A stretch of 39,066 nt of DNA, taken from positions 1 to 39,066 of the forward strand of contig JAFEVB010000011.1 of assembly GCA_032629725.1 (NCBI GenBank), written 5' to 3'. The position numbers and the translations under genes are program-made. Shown here piece by piece: positions 12,394 through 21,693 of the stretch. Under the pieces are notes generated by a model that did no database searches, was not told the DNA's origin, and worked only from the letters and a program-made list of their open reading frames with translations. Every line of letters starts with the position of its first letter. The first letter of the stretch is position 1. The DNA comes from Gremmenia infestans (lineage: Eukaryota; Ascomycota; Leotiomycetes; Helotiales; Hamatocanthoscyphaceae).

Positions 12394-12912
12394 TCATTGT
12401 ATTGCATTTCGAATACTTGTATCCTCGATATTTGCGTTGCCATTGATTATCTTCCCAGAACTGTCCATTTCTCCCTTGGTCTCTCCTACCAATCTTTCAA
12501 TGACCTTGGCCTTGGCTTGAGCTCTTTTGAAACGGTCATCAAAGTCAGAGACGGCAACTTCTGAATTCTCAGTCGAAAGGCTTTCCGACTCGGCCAGGGC
12601 ATGGAAGACCTTTAGATGCTTCACTAATCTCTGATTGTTGGGTAGCGGAGGAAGCTTTTGTGATAAACAGGTTGGTGTTGTTTCAACATCTGGAGCTCCG
12701 AGTTCCTGAAGCTGCGGCATTCGATTTGCCCAAACGAGAGATTTGCCATAAAGTCTTCCACTCTCGACGAACTTTTCAAATCCCTTCTCCAAACCGAACG
12801 TGCGTCCTTCAATTCGTCCTGCTTGGACCCCATCGGCCTTCCCCTGTTGATACCCATCATTGTAGAACGTTTCCTCGAGTGCGAGGACCTCATCAAAAGT
12901 AGTGGCTTCCAT
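12394..12912 (-). CDS. LTO1: LTO1/ORAOV1-like Fe-S cluster adaptor (Yae1 domain)
   Basis: Single exon, 172 residues. Residues 6-58 carry the hallmark of the Yae1/Lto1 family: glycine at every fourth position (G20, 24, 28, 32, 36, 40, 44, then 52 and 56) following the opening FDEVLALEETFYNDGY. In yeast, Lto1 pairs with Yae1 to hand Fe-S clusters from the cytosolic assembly machinery to the ABC protein Rli1/ABCE1, which recycles ribosomes. The C-terminal half is low in conserved features. The yeast protein is described as ending in a tryptophan that contacts the CIA targeting complex; this model ends in Gln, so either the residue is not conserved here or the last exon is missed. Its stop lies 3 bp from the end of the convergent coiled-coil ORF. 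Confidence 0.85.
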   Translation of the reverse strand: MEATTFDEVLALEETFYNDGYQQGKADGVQAGRIEGRTFGLEKGFEKFVESGRLYGKSLVWANRMPQLQELGAPDVETTPTCLSQKLPPLPNNQRLVKHLKVFHALAESESLSTENSEVAVSDFDDRFKRAQAKAKVIERLVGETKGEMDSSGKIINGNANIEDTSIRNAIQ

Positions 12913-13198
12913 GTTGAAGAGGGATACGATGCTGGATTTTGCCCAAGAAGAAGCTGATAGACAAAAGAAGTTGGCGGCGGATGAGGAGAATACTGTATCG
13001 TCAGGTTACTGTACAAGTATATTTATTCTTATTTCCTGTGCATGTGATCGATTTTCAGCCTCGCCCTAGTCTGATTACAGTATGTGAGCCTTGACTCACC
13101 CCTCACCCCACCATGAATTCAAACCACCAGAATTTCTCCCCCCCTTCTGCCTCCACACTTGCTCTCCCCCCCTCCTTCCCAATTGCACCCCTATCGCA
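12913..13198. promoter_or_regulatory. bidirectional promoter region LTO1/MetRS
   Basis: 286 bp separate the LTO1 and MetRS start codons, so both promoters share this stretch. It contains pyrimidine-rich tracts just before the MetRS start (13135-13175) and an upstream ATG at 13113. Confidence 0.6.
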
Positions 13199-13355
13199 AT
13201 GGCAACTTCGGCCGCGAATATCATACTGCCCGAAAAGGGTAAACAAAACATCCTCATCACCAGTGCATTACCATATGTCAACAACGTCCCTCATCTCGGG
13301 AATGTGGTTGGTAGCGTGCTCAGCGCCGACGTCTTTTCCAGGTTCAGCAAACTGA
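13113..13355 (+). promoter_or_regulatory. upstream ORF overlapping the MetRS start
   Basis: An ATG in strong context (CCACCATGA, purine at -3) opens an 80-codon frame that runs past the MetRS ATG at 13199 in a different frame. If the transcript includes it, ribosomes starting here would bypass MetRS. The transcript may instead start downstream of 13113 or splice the leader. The product itself looks non-natural. Confidence 0.4.
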
Positions 13356-15178
13356 GAGACAGACCAACACTATTCATTTGTGGTACGGATGAGTACGGCA
13401 CTGCCACAGAGACAAAGGCTCTCGAGACTGGCCAAACCCCCCAGGAGCTATGCGACGAATTCCACAAGAAACACAAAGATGTGTATGACTGGTTCGAAAT
13501 CGCCTTCGATTACTTTGGCCGAACAACAACGCAACAACAGACGGTGATCGCACAGGATATATTTACAAAGCTCCACACGAACGGTTACTTGGAGGAACGA
13601 ACAACCACGCAGCCGTACTGTGAAAGCCACAGCTCCTTTCTTGCTGATCGTTTCGTTGAAGGCACGTGTCCCAAGTGTCAGTACGACGACGCACGGGGCG
13701 ATCAGTGCGACAAGTGTGGGAGTCTGCTTGACCCATTTGAGCTGATAAATCCCCACTGCAAGATCGACGGAGCTACGCCCGTACCCCGAGACACAACTCA
13801 TATCTTTCTACGACTCGACAAAGCTCAGCCTGCCATCGAGAAGTGGTTCTCCAAGTCCAGCGAGCAAGGGGCTTGGCCACAGAATGGCGTCAGCATTACA
13901 AGATCGTGGTTGAACAAGGGATTGGAGGGTCGAAGCATTACGCGAGATCTCAAATGGGGCACGCCGATTCCGCTACCGGGATATGAGAATAAAGTGTTGT
14001 ATGTCTGGTTTGATGCCTGTATTGGGTACCCCTCGATTACGGCCAACTATACCAAGGATTGGGAACTGTGGTGGCGTGATCCTGAGAATGTGAAGCTTTA
14101 TCAATTCATGGGCAAGGACAATGTGCCATTTCACACGGTCATTTTCCCGGGTTCTCAAATAGGGACTGGTGACAAATGGACCATGCTCAACCATCTCTCT
14201 ACTACAGAATACCTCAACTACGAGAACGGCAAATTTTCCAAGTCTAGAGGTGTTGGTGTGTTCGGAGACTCTGTTCAGGAGACAGGAATCCCACCCTCGG
14301 TATGGAGATATTACCTTCTAGCAAATCGACCCGAAACTGGTGACACGCAATTCGAATGGAAAGCATTTATTGCGGCTAACAACAGCGAGCTTCTGGCCAA
14401 TCTTGGCAACTTCGTCAATCGACTTATCAAATTTGTGAATGCTAAGCTGGAAGGGGTCATTCCCCAATTTTCCGCCGAGTATACTGATCAGTCCTTCGAC
14501 TTCCCGAATTTCATCTTTGAAGTCAACGATCTACTCGCCGAGTATGTCGCCGATATGGAGGCAGTCAAGCTGCGTTCCGGATTGCAAAAACTCATGCAAA
14601 TATCCGGCAAAGGGAATAACCTTCTCGCTGGCAGGTTGGATAACGCCAATCTGACTGGAGACCCAACAAGGACACATACCATTATTGGTCTGGCACTGAA
14701 TTTGGCTTACCTTCTCGCCTCCCTTTCATCTCCATTCATGCCCTCGACCGCGACCTCCATTGCGCAACAGCTCAACGCCCCTCTAAGTTCTATTCCCGAT
14801 AAATGGGTAGCCGATGCTCTACCAGGTGGCCACAAGATTGGTAAAGCTGCATATTTGTTTACCAGGATACCTGAGGAGAAGGAAGAAGAATGGAGAATTA
14901 GATATGGAGGTACGCAAGCCACACGACTAGCAGAAGAAGAGGCCAAGGCCAAGAAGGTAGCCGACAAGGCTCGAGACAAGGAACGCAAAAAGGCGAAGAA
15001 GGAAGCTGCTAAGAATAGCGAGTCCTCTGCAAGTACGTCTGCAAGTACGGAACCTAAGAAGAGCGAAGGTAGCGCGCAGACGGTTGAAGCAGAGAGCAAA
15101 GATTCTGCAGAGAATGTCTTGCCCCTAAGAGGCGTAGTAGCGGAAGAACAGGCCCCACCACCTGCAGCAGCTCCATAA
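13199..15178 (+). CDS. MES1: methionyl-tRNA synthetase, cytosolic type
   Basis: Single exon, 659 residues from the ATG at 13199. The frame is open for 36 codons upstream but contains no ATG there, so I use 13199 (G at -3, G at +4). The enzyme charges tRNA-Met with methionine for initiation and elongation. Class I signatures are present: the HIGH-like PHLGN at 31-35, a zinc knuckle C157-x2-C160...C170-x2-C173, the FDACIGYPSI segment near 271 and KFSKS at 345-349. The anticodon-binding helical domain follows (about 390-560). The C-terminus (about 575-659) is a Lys/Ala-rich then Ser/Glu-rich low-complexity tail, likely a helix that aids tRNA binding; I see no EMAP-II domain. There is no mitochondrial presequence. 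Confidence 0.95.
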   Translation: MATSAANIILPEKGKQNILITSALPYVNNVPHLGNVVGSVLSADVFSRFSKLRDRPTLFICGTDEYGTATETKALETGQTPQELCDEFHKKHKDVYDWFEIAFDYFGRTTTQQQTVIAQDIFTKLHTNGYLEERTTTQPYCESHSSFLADRFVEGTCPKCQYDDARGDQCDKCGSLLDPFELINPHCKIDGATPVPRDTTHIFLRLDKAQPAIEKWFSKSSEQGAWPQNGVSITRSWLNKGLEGRSITRDLKWGTPIPLPGYENKVLYVWFDACIGYPSITANYTKDWELWWRDPENVKLYQFMGKDNVPFHTVIFPGSQIGTGDKWTMLNHLSTTEYLNYENGKFSKSRGVGVFGDSVQETGIPPSVWRYYLLANRPETGDTQFEWKAFIAANNSELLANLGNFVNRLIKFVNAKLEGVIPQFSAEYTDQSFDFPNFIFEVNDLLAEYVADMEAVKLRSGLQKLMQISGKGNNLLAGRLDNANLTGDPTRTHTIIGLALNLAYLLASLSSPFMPSTATSIAQQLNAPLSSIPDKWVADALPGGHKIGKAAYLFTRIPEEKEEEWRIRYGGTQATRLAEEEAKAKKVADKARDKERKKAKKEAAKNSESSASTSASTEPKKSEGSAQTVEAESKDSAENVLPLRGVVAEEQAPPPAAAP

Positions 15179-15539
15179 GCATAGGCATCCATGTGCATTG
15201 CTGGCGTTTTGGAGGCACGGGGATATGGGGTGGTGATGACTCATGAAAGTGCGTTTGCTGGATCTTGCCTGCTTCTTCCGTGCAGAGAGGAAAGGAAATG
15301 ATTAGCGATTGATAGAATTTCATGTGCTTAAATGTTACAGATAGAGAGAGTTGAAAGAGCTGTTTGGATTCTATCTTCTGTTGTGATTTCCTCGTGTCCT
15401 GCGAATGGAACGTGAGCGTACTCGAGTATACAAATCGTTCAAAATTGATCTCGAGTGAGATAACCAGGGAATAAGTACCAGTGAAGACGCTTGCGCTGTA
15501 GAATCTCAAGTATATCTAGTTCTGCTCAATATGTACAAT
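15179..15539. other. convergent 3' intergenic region
   Basis: The 3' ends of MetRS (+) and the dehydrogenase (-) face each other across 361 bp. I see no gene here; it should hold both 3' UTRs and polyadenylation sites. Confidence 0.5.
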
Positions 15540-16503
15540 TCAGATGGCCATCCTCATCCCCCCATTAGCACAAACAACCTGTCCCGTACACCACCGACTG
15601 TCCTGCGTGCAGAGCATTCCAACGATGCCTGCAATTTCCTGTGTATACGCCGGTCTACCGCCCGCTTTATCAGCTCCACTGATGAGATCCTGATCATCAA
15701 TTCCTGGTCGTATAGCCGACCCAGGCGTACTCTCAATCCAGGGCTTCAGACGCTTCTGGAAGTCGTCTGTGGTTGAAAACCACATATCCGTCTTTACCGG
15801 CCCTGGATTGATCGCATTGACTGTTGCTCTCTCGGCCAACTCTCTTGCCCATGTTCTCGTCATCGCCTCGAGAGCTGCTTTTGTTCCCCCGTACACGGAT
15901 TGTCCCGCAAAGCCCTCGGAGCTAGACACCGAGCTTAAATTCACAATTCGGCCACTCCTATCGTGAGGTAAATAGGGCAAAGCTGCCTGCATAAGTAGCA
16001 GAGGACCCAAAACATTGATCTTGTATTGCCATTCCCAATCACTTATAGTGCAGTCTTCAATGCTTAGGTTGTTCGAAACGCCAGCATTATTGACTAGGAT
16101 ATCGATTTGGAAACGGCCGGTCTTGGGATGTGAGAAGTGGTTCTTGGCACTGGTGATGATGTGTGCTGGGCCATTTGGGGTACCCATATCAGCTTGAATT
16201 ACGAAGCATTGGACGCCGTGTTCCTGGGTAAGAGTTTCGGAAAGCTGGGCACTGGCGGCAGATGAGGAGTCGGATGTATAGTTCAGGACTATAGATGCGC
16301 CTTTAGAGGCAAGATTGTGGGCGATTGCTAACCCAATTCCTTTTGATTGCTTGTTAGAATGATTCGGGAATATGAAAGGAGGGAATGTTACCTCTAGAAG
16401 CTCCTGTTACAATGGCCAGCTTCCCTTCGAGGGGACGAAAACCACGTGCCCCTCCAAGGTTTGTTGATACCGTTCTTTCATGGGTTGGACGTGGAGAAGC
16501 CAT
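15540..16503 (-). CDS. short-chain dehydrogenase/reductase (SDR), classical type
   Basis: Two exons, 16503-16392 and 16339-15540, 303 residues. The 52-nt intron (donor GTAACA, acceptor CAAAAG) splits the cofactor motif TGASRGIG (33-40), which is only complete after splicing. Other classical SDR elements are NNAG at 121-124, the catalytic serine region at 173-175, and Tyr187-x3-Lys191 (YGGTK). The fold binds NAD(P)H; the C-terminal region ends with the usual GQVVCANGGMR. The sequence is of the 3-oxoacyl reductase / naphthol reductase kind common in fungal metabolism, but the substrate cannot be inferred. It is divergently arranged with NAA10, 337 bp apart, with no obvious functional link. Confidence 0.9.
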
Positions 16504-16840
16504 TTCGAGTCAAAGAGAAAGCTCGAGTTCTGTTAGAAGCTTGAATTTATATGTAGAGAATTACCCAGTAGTATGACTGACTGTTAAATAATTGAAAAAT
16601 CAATAGAGCTGCAGAAGTGGGAGTGCAATAAGAAGTTATAAATACTCGCGACTCGATACAAGACCCCACTACCTACAAGTAGCACCCCACCATCCCCTTA
16701 AAAGCTTAAGCGATGGATAGGGCGGGCCATCTCAGATCCGCACCAATGAAGACCGTCCTCAAAATCTAGTAGTATGCGTGCAGGTGTGAATGCGATCAAC
16801 CTACCCTTGATAAAGCAAACAGCTGTCACAACAATCAATC
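16504..16840. promoter_or_regulatory. bidirectional promoter region SDR/NAA10
   Basis: 337 bp between the two start codons. A TATA-like TATAAAT lies near 16637 and a CCAAT box at 16743-16747. Which gene each serves is not clear. Confidence 0.5.
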
Positions 16841-17679
16841 ATGGATATCCGACTCTTGCAACCGTCGGACATTCCACATGTCCAACATGCCAATATTACC
16901 AATCTCCCCGAGAAGTAAAGATTCCTCTCAATTTTGCCCCATCCTAGAGCTGACTGAGCTCCAACTAGTTATTTCATGAAATACTACCTCTACCACGCCC
17001 TCTCATGGCCTCAACTCTCCTACGTCGCCGTCGATGTTTCACGGCCCAAGAAGAGCCCCTATGACTACCCCCGCATCGTCGGCTATGTACTCGCGAAGAT
17101 GGAAGAGGATCCCCCAGATGGAGTGCAGCATGGGCACATCACCAGTTTGAGTGTGATGAGGACGCACAGGCGGCTTGGGATAGCAGAGAAGTTGATGAGA
17201 CAATCTCGTACGTTTCCGTATCAGACACACAATCTCTCCGAATCCAAAGAACGACATACAGGGAAAGAAAATAGGCTGATCTAGAGGACATAGAACGAGC
17301 AATGGTCGAAACCTTCGGCGCCCAGTACGTATCGCTGCACGTCCGTGTCTCCAACAATGCTGCCCTACGCCTATACCGCGATACACTTGGCTTCAAAAAC
17401 GAGAAGGTGGAAGCGAAATACTATGCCGATGGGGAAGACGCATATAGCATGAAGCTGGATTTAGGTTTTATCCGCGAGCAGATTCTTGATGAGCAAGATG
17501 AGGTCGAGGAGGTGGATGAAGGAGAGTCTGTAGGAGAGTTGGGGGCGGAGAAGGATAAGGCGTTACTGCTTGATGGGAAGAAGGATGCTGCGCAGGGAGG
17601 GAAGAAGATGAAGGTCAGGGTCGGAAGAGGGCTTGGGGTTGGCGATTTGGTGGAGAAGAATGAAAGTCATAAGGCATAA
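16841..17679 (+). CDS. NAA10: N-terminal acetyltransferase NatA catalytic subunit (ARD1/NAA10)
   Basis: Three exons, 16841-16914, 16969-17207 and 17294-17679, 232 residues. Introns are 54 nt (GTAAAG...CTAG) and 86 nt (GTACGT...ATAG). Spliced exon 1 reads into LPENYFMKYYLYH, the highly conserved start of NAA10. The GNAT acetyl-CoA loop is RRLGIA at 92-97 (R-x-x-G-x-A), followed by LHVRVSNNAALRLYRDTLGF typical of the family. With the NAA15 scaffold the enzyme acetylates nascent proteins after Met removal at the ribosome. The C-terminal tail from about residue 165 is acidic then Lys/Gly-rich and disordered, as in other NAA10 proteins. Confidence 0.95.
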
Positions 17680-18348
17680 TAGAGGTAAAATGTCACCTAG
17701 TGCCCGTGGGGATTGAAAAGGCGCGCCTGATATAGAGGAACCTACCAATTGACAATTGAGAGTGCAATTCCACCAATCGTGGACCATGTGATTTGGGTTT
17801 TTGACTTCTGTTATTTGATTCCCACTCCTAGTAAAGCAGGATATACTATACAAAACTTTTCAAACAGAGTATTCATAGATTATTTTGATTGCACGAGAGT
17901 AAGTAAATGTCTGACCATTTCTGGTCTGTGACCAAGAAGCTTACTCTGGATCTTGGGTGTGAAACAGCGGGCTGGGTTGAAGCCAAGAAGCATTGATTCG
18001 CTGCATGGAGTATTGCCCAATCTGTTTGACGGTTTAATAATGTTTGAGCTGTCTGCAACTAGCCTACGCTCATTATACCAACTGGTAAGTGAGCTAGAAT
18101 AGACTGCATTATATGGCTAAACCTGAACACAACGGGGCTGAAATAAATACAATCAAGCTTGAGGATGTTCACGTAGCAAATTCATGACGCCAAGGGTAGT
18201 TTAAATCATATAGTTGAGGAGTCCCCGAAAGAATTGGGCAGCATTGCATGGTAATTTTACAAACCCGCCAGTAGAACCAAGCTGACATGCTTGCCATTCA
18301 TTACAATCACCCCATTGAACCTATTCCCATATCCGCTTTCATATGTAT
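17680..18348. other. convergent intergenic region, no gene seen
   Basis: 669 bp between the 3' ends of NAA10 (+) and the small helical protein (-). Only short chance frames are present. Confidence 0.5.
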
Positions 18349-18976
18349 TTACTTCCCACCAAACCAGGACGAAATTCCGCTCTTTGCCTCGGACGCTTTC
18401 GCTTCAACCTTTCGGTCAGCCTGGTCGATCTTTTTGCCGGTGTCTTTGCGCAGTTCCTCGAACTTGCCTTCGGCTTTTGCGAATTCTGCACGAGCCTTAT
18501 CGGCCTGTTTGTGGGGTCAAGTCAGTATTGAGTCTTGGGGAAATTTGGCAGTAGGTAGACAACAAAATGATGTCCGCTATGATGGGGAGTGAGGAGGCCA
18601 CAGAGATTGGGGATACTAACAGCAGAATCGACCTTTGCACCGGCTTCAGATGCCCATTTCTCGCCCTCTTTCTGGGCTCTTTGGCCTTGGCCTGGAACTT
18701 CGGACTTGACCTTTGCAGAGGCTTTGGAGAGATCGGCTGATGGTTATGTTAGTGTGGATGGATGGATGTTAGGATGAAAGTGTGGGTGTGTGGAGATATG
18801 GAAGCATGGTCCAGGAGGATATAGTCATGATCGGGCAGGGAGAGGGAGAGCAACATACTCTCGAATTGCTTCTCAGCAACCTTTGGATTTCCACCAGCGG
18901 TGTAAAGGTAGTAGCCGACACCACCTGCTGCTGTGAGGCCGAGGATGAGAGGAACTCTAGACTTTGGTTGGGCCAT
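18349..18976 (-). CDS. small membrane-anchored helical protein (fungal 'calcofluor white hypersensitive'-type)
   Basis: Three exons, 18976-18859, 18736-18621 and 18504-18349, 129 residues. Introns of 122 and 116 nt have donors GTATGT and GTTAGT and acceptors CAG and ACAG. After a short basic N-terminus, residues 8-28 form one membrane segment with a Gly-rich face (LGLTAAGGVGYYLY), then NPKVAEKQFE, then an Ala/Lys/Glu-rich amphipathic helix with LEA-like spacing, ending SGISSWFGGK. I recall similar short fungal proteins annotated as calcofluor white hypersensitive protein; that name is from memory and says little about function. A mitochondrial or ER membrane site is likely from the anchor, but not shown. 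Confidence 0.75.
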
Positions 18977-19655
18977 TGTGATTGTAGTTGTTGATGAGGG
19001 AGCAGAGGAAGATACAAGTAAGTGTTTCTTTGTACTCAAGGAAGGCAAGGCAGAATGGATGTAGGTGTAGGTGGAGGTGAAGTTGCAGTTGGAGTCACGG
19101 ATGATGGAGAAGTAAGTTGTGGTGTGATGGTGAGGAGACTTGGAGACATGGCTTTGTATTGGCTGCCTTCCCCTGTGTGCCCAATGCCAATTGCCATTAC
19201 CATTTCCTGCAATGGCAAATCAAAACAACTACGTCACGCCAGTAGAGTTTCCCCGCCCAATCTCATGCCTTGGCCATGAAGCTCGGGCCACATTATTGTG
19301 CGTCATTAGACAGCTAAAACCTCCACATGCACCAAATAAGTAAAGCTAAACTTTAATAGACCCTTACATTAGGTAAACAATACCTGCTGGCTGCTGGCTG
19401 TACAACGACTACCTACCGTATAAGGTAGCTTTAGGTCTAGATCTACGAGTACATCTAAATCTAGATTCTCGAGGTTCTCCTACTTTGTACCGTACTGTAC
19501 CTACCTACCTATCCTATACACTCGTATATCCCAGCTTCTTCGTTGAGAATCACCTGCCACTCAGTCTCCGGAAAATACCCAGTCCAGTGCCCATCATCAG
19601 CATCCAAGGCTGTGTGAGCAATCCCCGCAATGCTTTTCCATTCATAGAAAATCAA
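18977..19655. other. divergent intergenic region with a short uORF
   Basis: 679 bp between the small helical protein (-) and the DysF gene (+). A TCTAGAT/ATCTAGA inverted arrangement lies around 19436-19470. A five-codon uORF (19630-19647) ends 8 nt before the DysF-gene ATG. Confidence 0.45.
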
Positions 19656-21104
19656 ATGTCTATCCTGCATTCTTCCACCCGTCGACCTTCACCTCTCAGG
19701 GATACAGATTATGACCACGAAATCACACTCGTCGATCACACAGCAACCCTCCAAACACCGAGAAGCCAGTCTGCCACCGGTGCCAGCCACAGAATTCCAT
19801 CCCCATCTATTTCAACTTCTTCGTCGAGACGATACAGCGATGTCCCTCTGAACAAGGACTCCAGCAGGCAGAAATTGCGGCACGAGATTACAAGACGTAG
19901 ATACAAAAAATATCAGGATCGTCGGTTAGACAAAGAGAGACCAGAGTCACCAGACCCTGCCCAGCCTGAAGAATCCCAAGATGGTGATCAGGAGCAGAGT
20001 CAAGCGCAAGATGCAGAGGACAGAGGTCGGAAGAAGGTCAAGACAAAGCCCGAGTCTGCAATAGATGTGTTATATGAGAACCAACGCGGAGCCTTCCTCT
20101 GTGGTTTGCCCCTCTTCGCATCTAAGGCCTTAGGAAATCTCGACCCCTCTCCCTGGACGAACGTTGCCCAGAAAACGAGTGCGACAGACATCACAAATGC
20201 GCAGGTCCCTGATCCATCTTGGGAGTGGGCGTGGAAAGAATGGACTATCAATCATGACGAGGGAACGGATGAGGATGGATGGGAGTATTCGTTTGCATTT
20301 GCAAAGCCATTTTCATGGCATGGACCTACGTGGTGGAATTCTTTTGTGCGGCGACGAGCATGGATTAGGAAAAGAGTTAAGAAGGGTTCTGGGTATCACA
20401 TCTCTGAAGCTCGCAGACTCAACTCGGACTATTTCACAATCCATTCAGCCAGCTTTGATGCGAGTCGCAGTCGCGCCTCGTCCGTGGACACCAGGAAATT
20501 GAGTGCCGCGCAATTGGCTTGCCGTGAAATGGAAGACGAAATACTCGCCGAAGACATCACTGATATTGGGACACTAATGGAAGCTTTACGATTTGCTCGA
20601 ATAGACCGGGAGAAAATCGAAGCAGTTGAGAACTTCATCAAAAACGGTGGAGATGACCTTTACTACTTGCAGGAGCGGATGCATGAGATTATGGACGCGT
20701 TCATATTCCAAGCTTCGCGGCGGCTGCTACTCACCCACATTCTCAGAATCTACAACGAAGCTGCAGAGCAAAACAAGGAACACGTTGATGATAAATATAA
20801 GAAGAAGAGGCTGGAGAACCTTGAAGCCGGTCTAAAGCATGCTGATGAAGAGGTTAGAAAGCTGGAGTTCTGGAGTGATGTGAAAAATATGACCGAGAAA
20901 GGCCACACGAAGGGAGCAGTAGACAAGTCTCAGGGTTGGGACTCCCGATGGGCTGGGTTAGATGATAGCGGTCCTAAAGATGTGATTTCCGAGCGAGAGC
21001 AGCCGGGTTTCGACAGTCGTAAAGATGGGAAAGGGAATGTAATTGCGGGTTCAACGGACGAGGCAAACGGAAAAGGTAAAGGAAAGGAAAGGGCAGAGGA
21101 ATAG
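19656..21104 (+). CDS. DysF-domain protein, Mug65/Pex24-like
   Basis: Single exon, 482 residues from the first in-frame ATG (19656); the frame is open 57 codons further up without an ATG. Residues 1-130 are Ser/Arg-rich and disordered. About 133-243 form a dysferlin (DysF) domain: SAIDVLYENQRGAFLCG..., then the Trp-rich WEWAWKEWTINHDEG...WEYSFAF, then WWNSFVRRRAWIRKRVKK. DysF domains occur in fungal peroxisomal Pex23/Pex24-family peroxins and in the sporulation proteins Spo73 and S. pombe Mug65; they are thought to act at membrane contact sites. No transmembrane helices are evident, which argues against a Pex30-type peroxin and for the Mug65/Spo73 kind. The C-terminal half is helical and ends in a charged Gly/Lys tail. 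Confidence 0.8.
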   Translation: MSILHSSTRRPSPLRDTDYDHEITLVDHTATLQTPRSQSATGASHRIPSPSISTSSSRRYSDVPLNKDSSRQKLRHEITRRRYKKYQDRRLDKERPESPDPAQPEESQDGDQEQSQAQDAEDRGRKKVKTKPESAIDVLYENQRGAFLCGLPLFASKALGNLDPSPWTNVAQKTSATDITNAQVPDPSWEWAWKEWTINHDEGTDEDGWEYSFAFAKPFSWHGPTWWNSFVRRRAWIRKRVKKGSGYHISEARRLNSDYFTIHSASFDASRSRASSVDTRKLSAAQLACREMEDEILAEDITDIGTLMEALRFARIDREKIEAVENFIKNGGDDLYYLQERMHEIMDAFIFQASRRLLLTHILRIYNEAAEQNKEHVDDKYKKKRLENLEAGLKHADEEVRKLEFWSDVKNMTEKGHTKGAVDKSQGWDSRWAGLDDSGPKDVISEREQPGFDSRKDGKGNVIAGSTDEANGKGKGKERAEE

Positions 21105-21693
21105 CATATTAGGGTGGCGTTCATATATATACCTGGGCATGGGAGGCGTGGCATTAGCATTGGCACGAAGGCGCCTGTATTTTGATAGGATGGTACCGCA
21201 CTGATGGGCATTCAACATATATCACAAGTTTCTATCCTGAATGGGCCAATCGAAATGCGTAGCATTTCCTCGCAATATGCCGCATTAACTGGGATATCAG
21301 ATCTGAGAAAGCTCTACATTAGGTCCGGAATTATGGCACCTGCAAGAGCCTCAAGTTGAAGTCAGTCCTGAAACCCTTCTTAAAACAACTCCACTTAAGA
21401 TTAAAACAGAAGGCCAGGCCTATAGTTTATTTGGTGTTCCACAATCAAGCACTTGATATGCCAATATATAGTATCAACAACTTCGGTTTTCTCTCCGAGG
21501 CAGTGCCATCTAGCAGTCCTAGTTGCCGCATTAAAACGTAACTTTCAAACCATAGGGTGCATTATGGACAGGCATAGGTAACAACAAACAAGAATCCATA
21601 TCCATGACCATAGCAGAACCATCCATCCAGACTCCCAACGCAACCATAAACACCCGTGTTCCCCAATCCTTACGATATAGTATCAATCATGCT
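21105..21693. other. convergent intergenic region, no gene seen
   Basis: 589 bp between the 3' ends of the DysF gene (+) and MAD2 (-). No convincing frame on either strand. Confidence 0.5.

Noticed and set aside
13091..13198. N-terminal extension of MetRS
   Set aside because: It would start at TTG; the 36 residues are Pro/His-rich leader and do not resemble a mitochondrial presequence.
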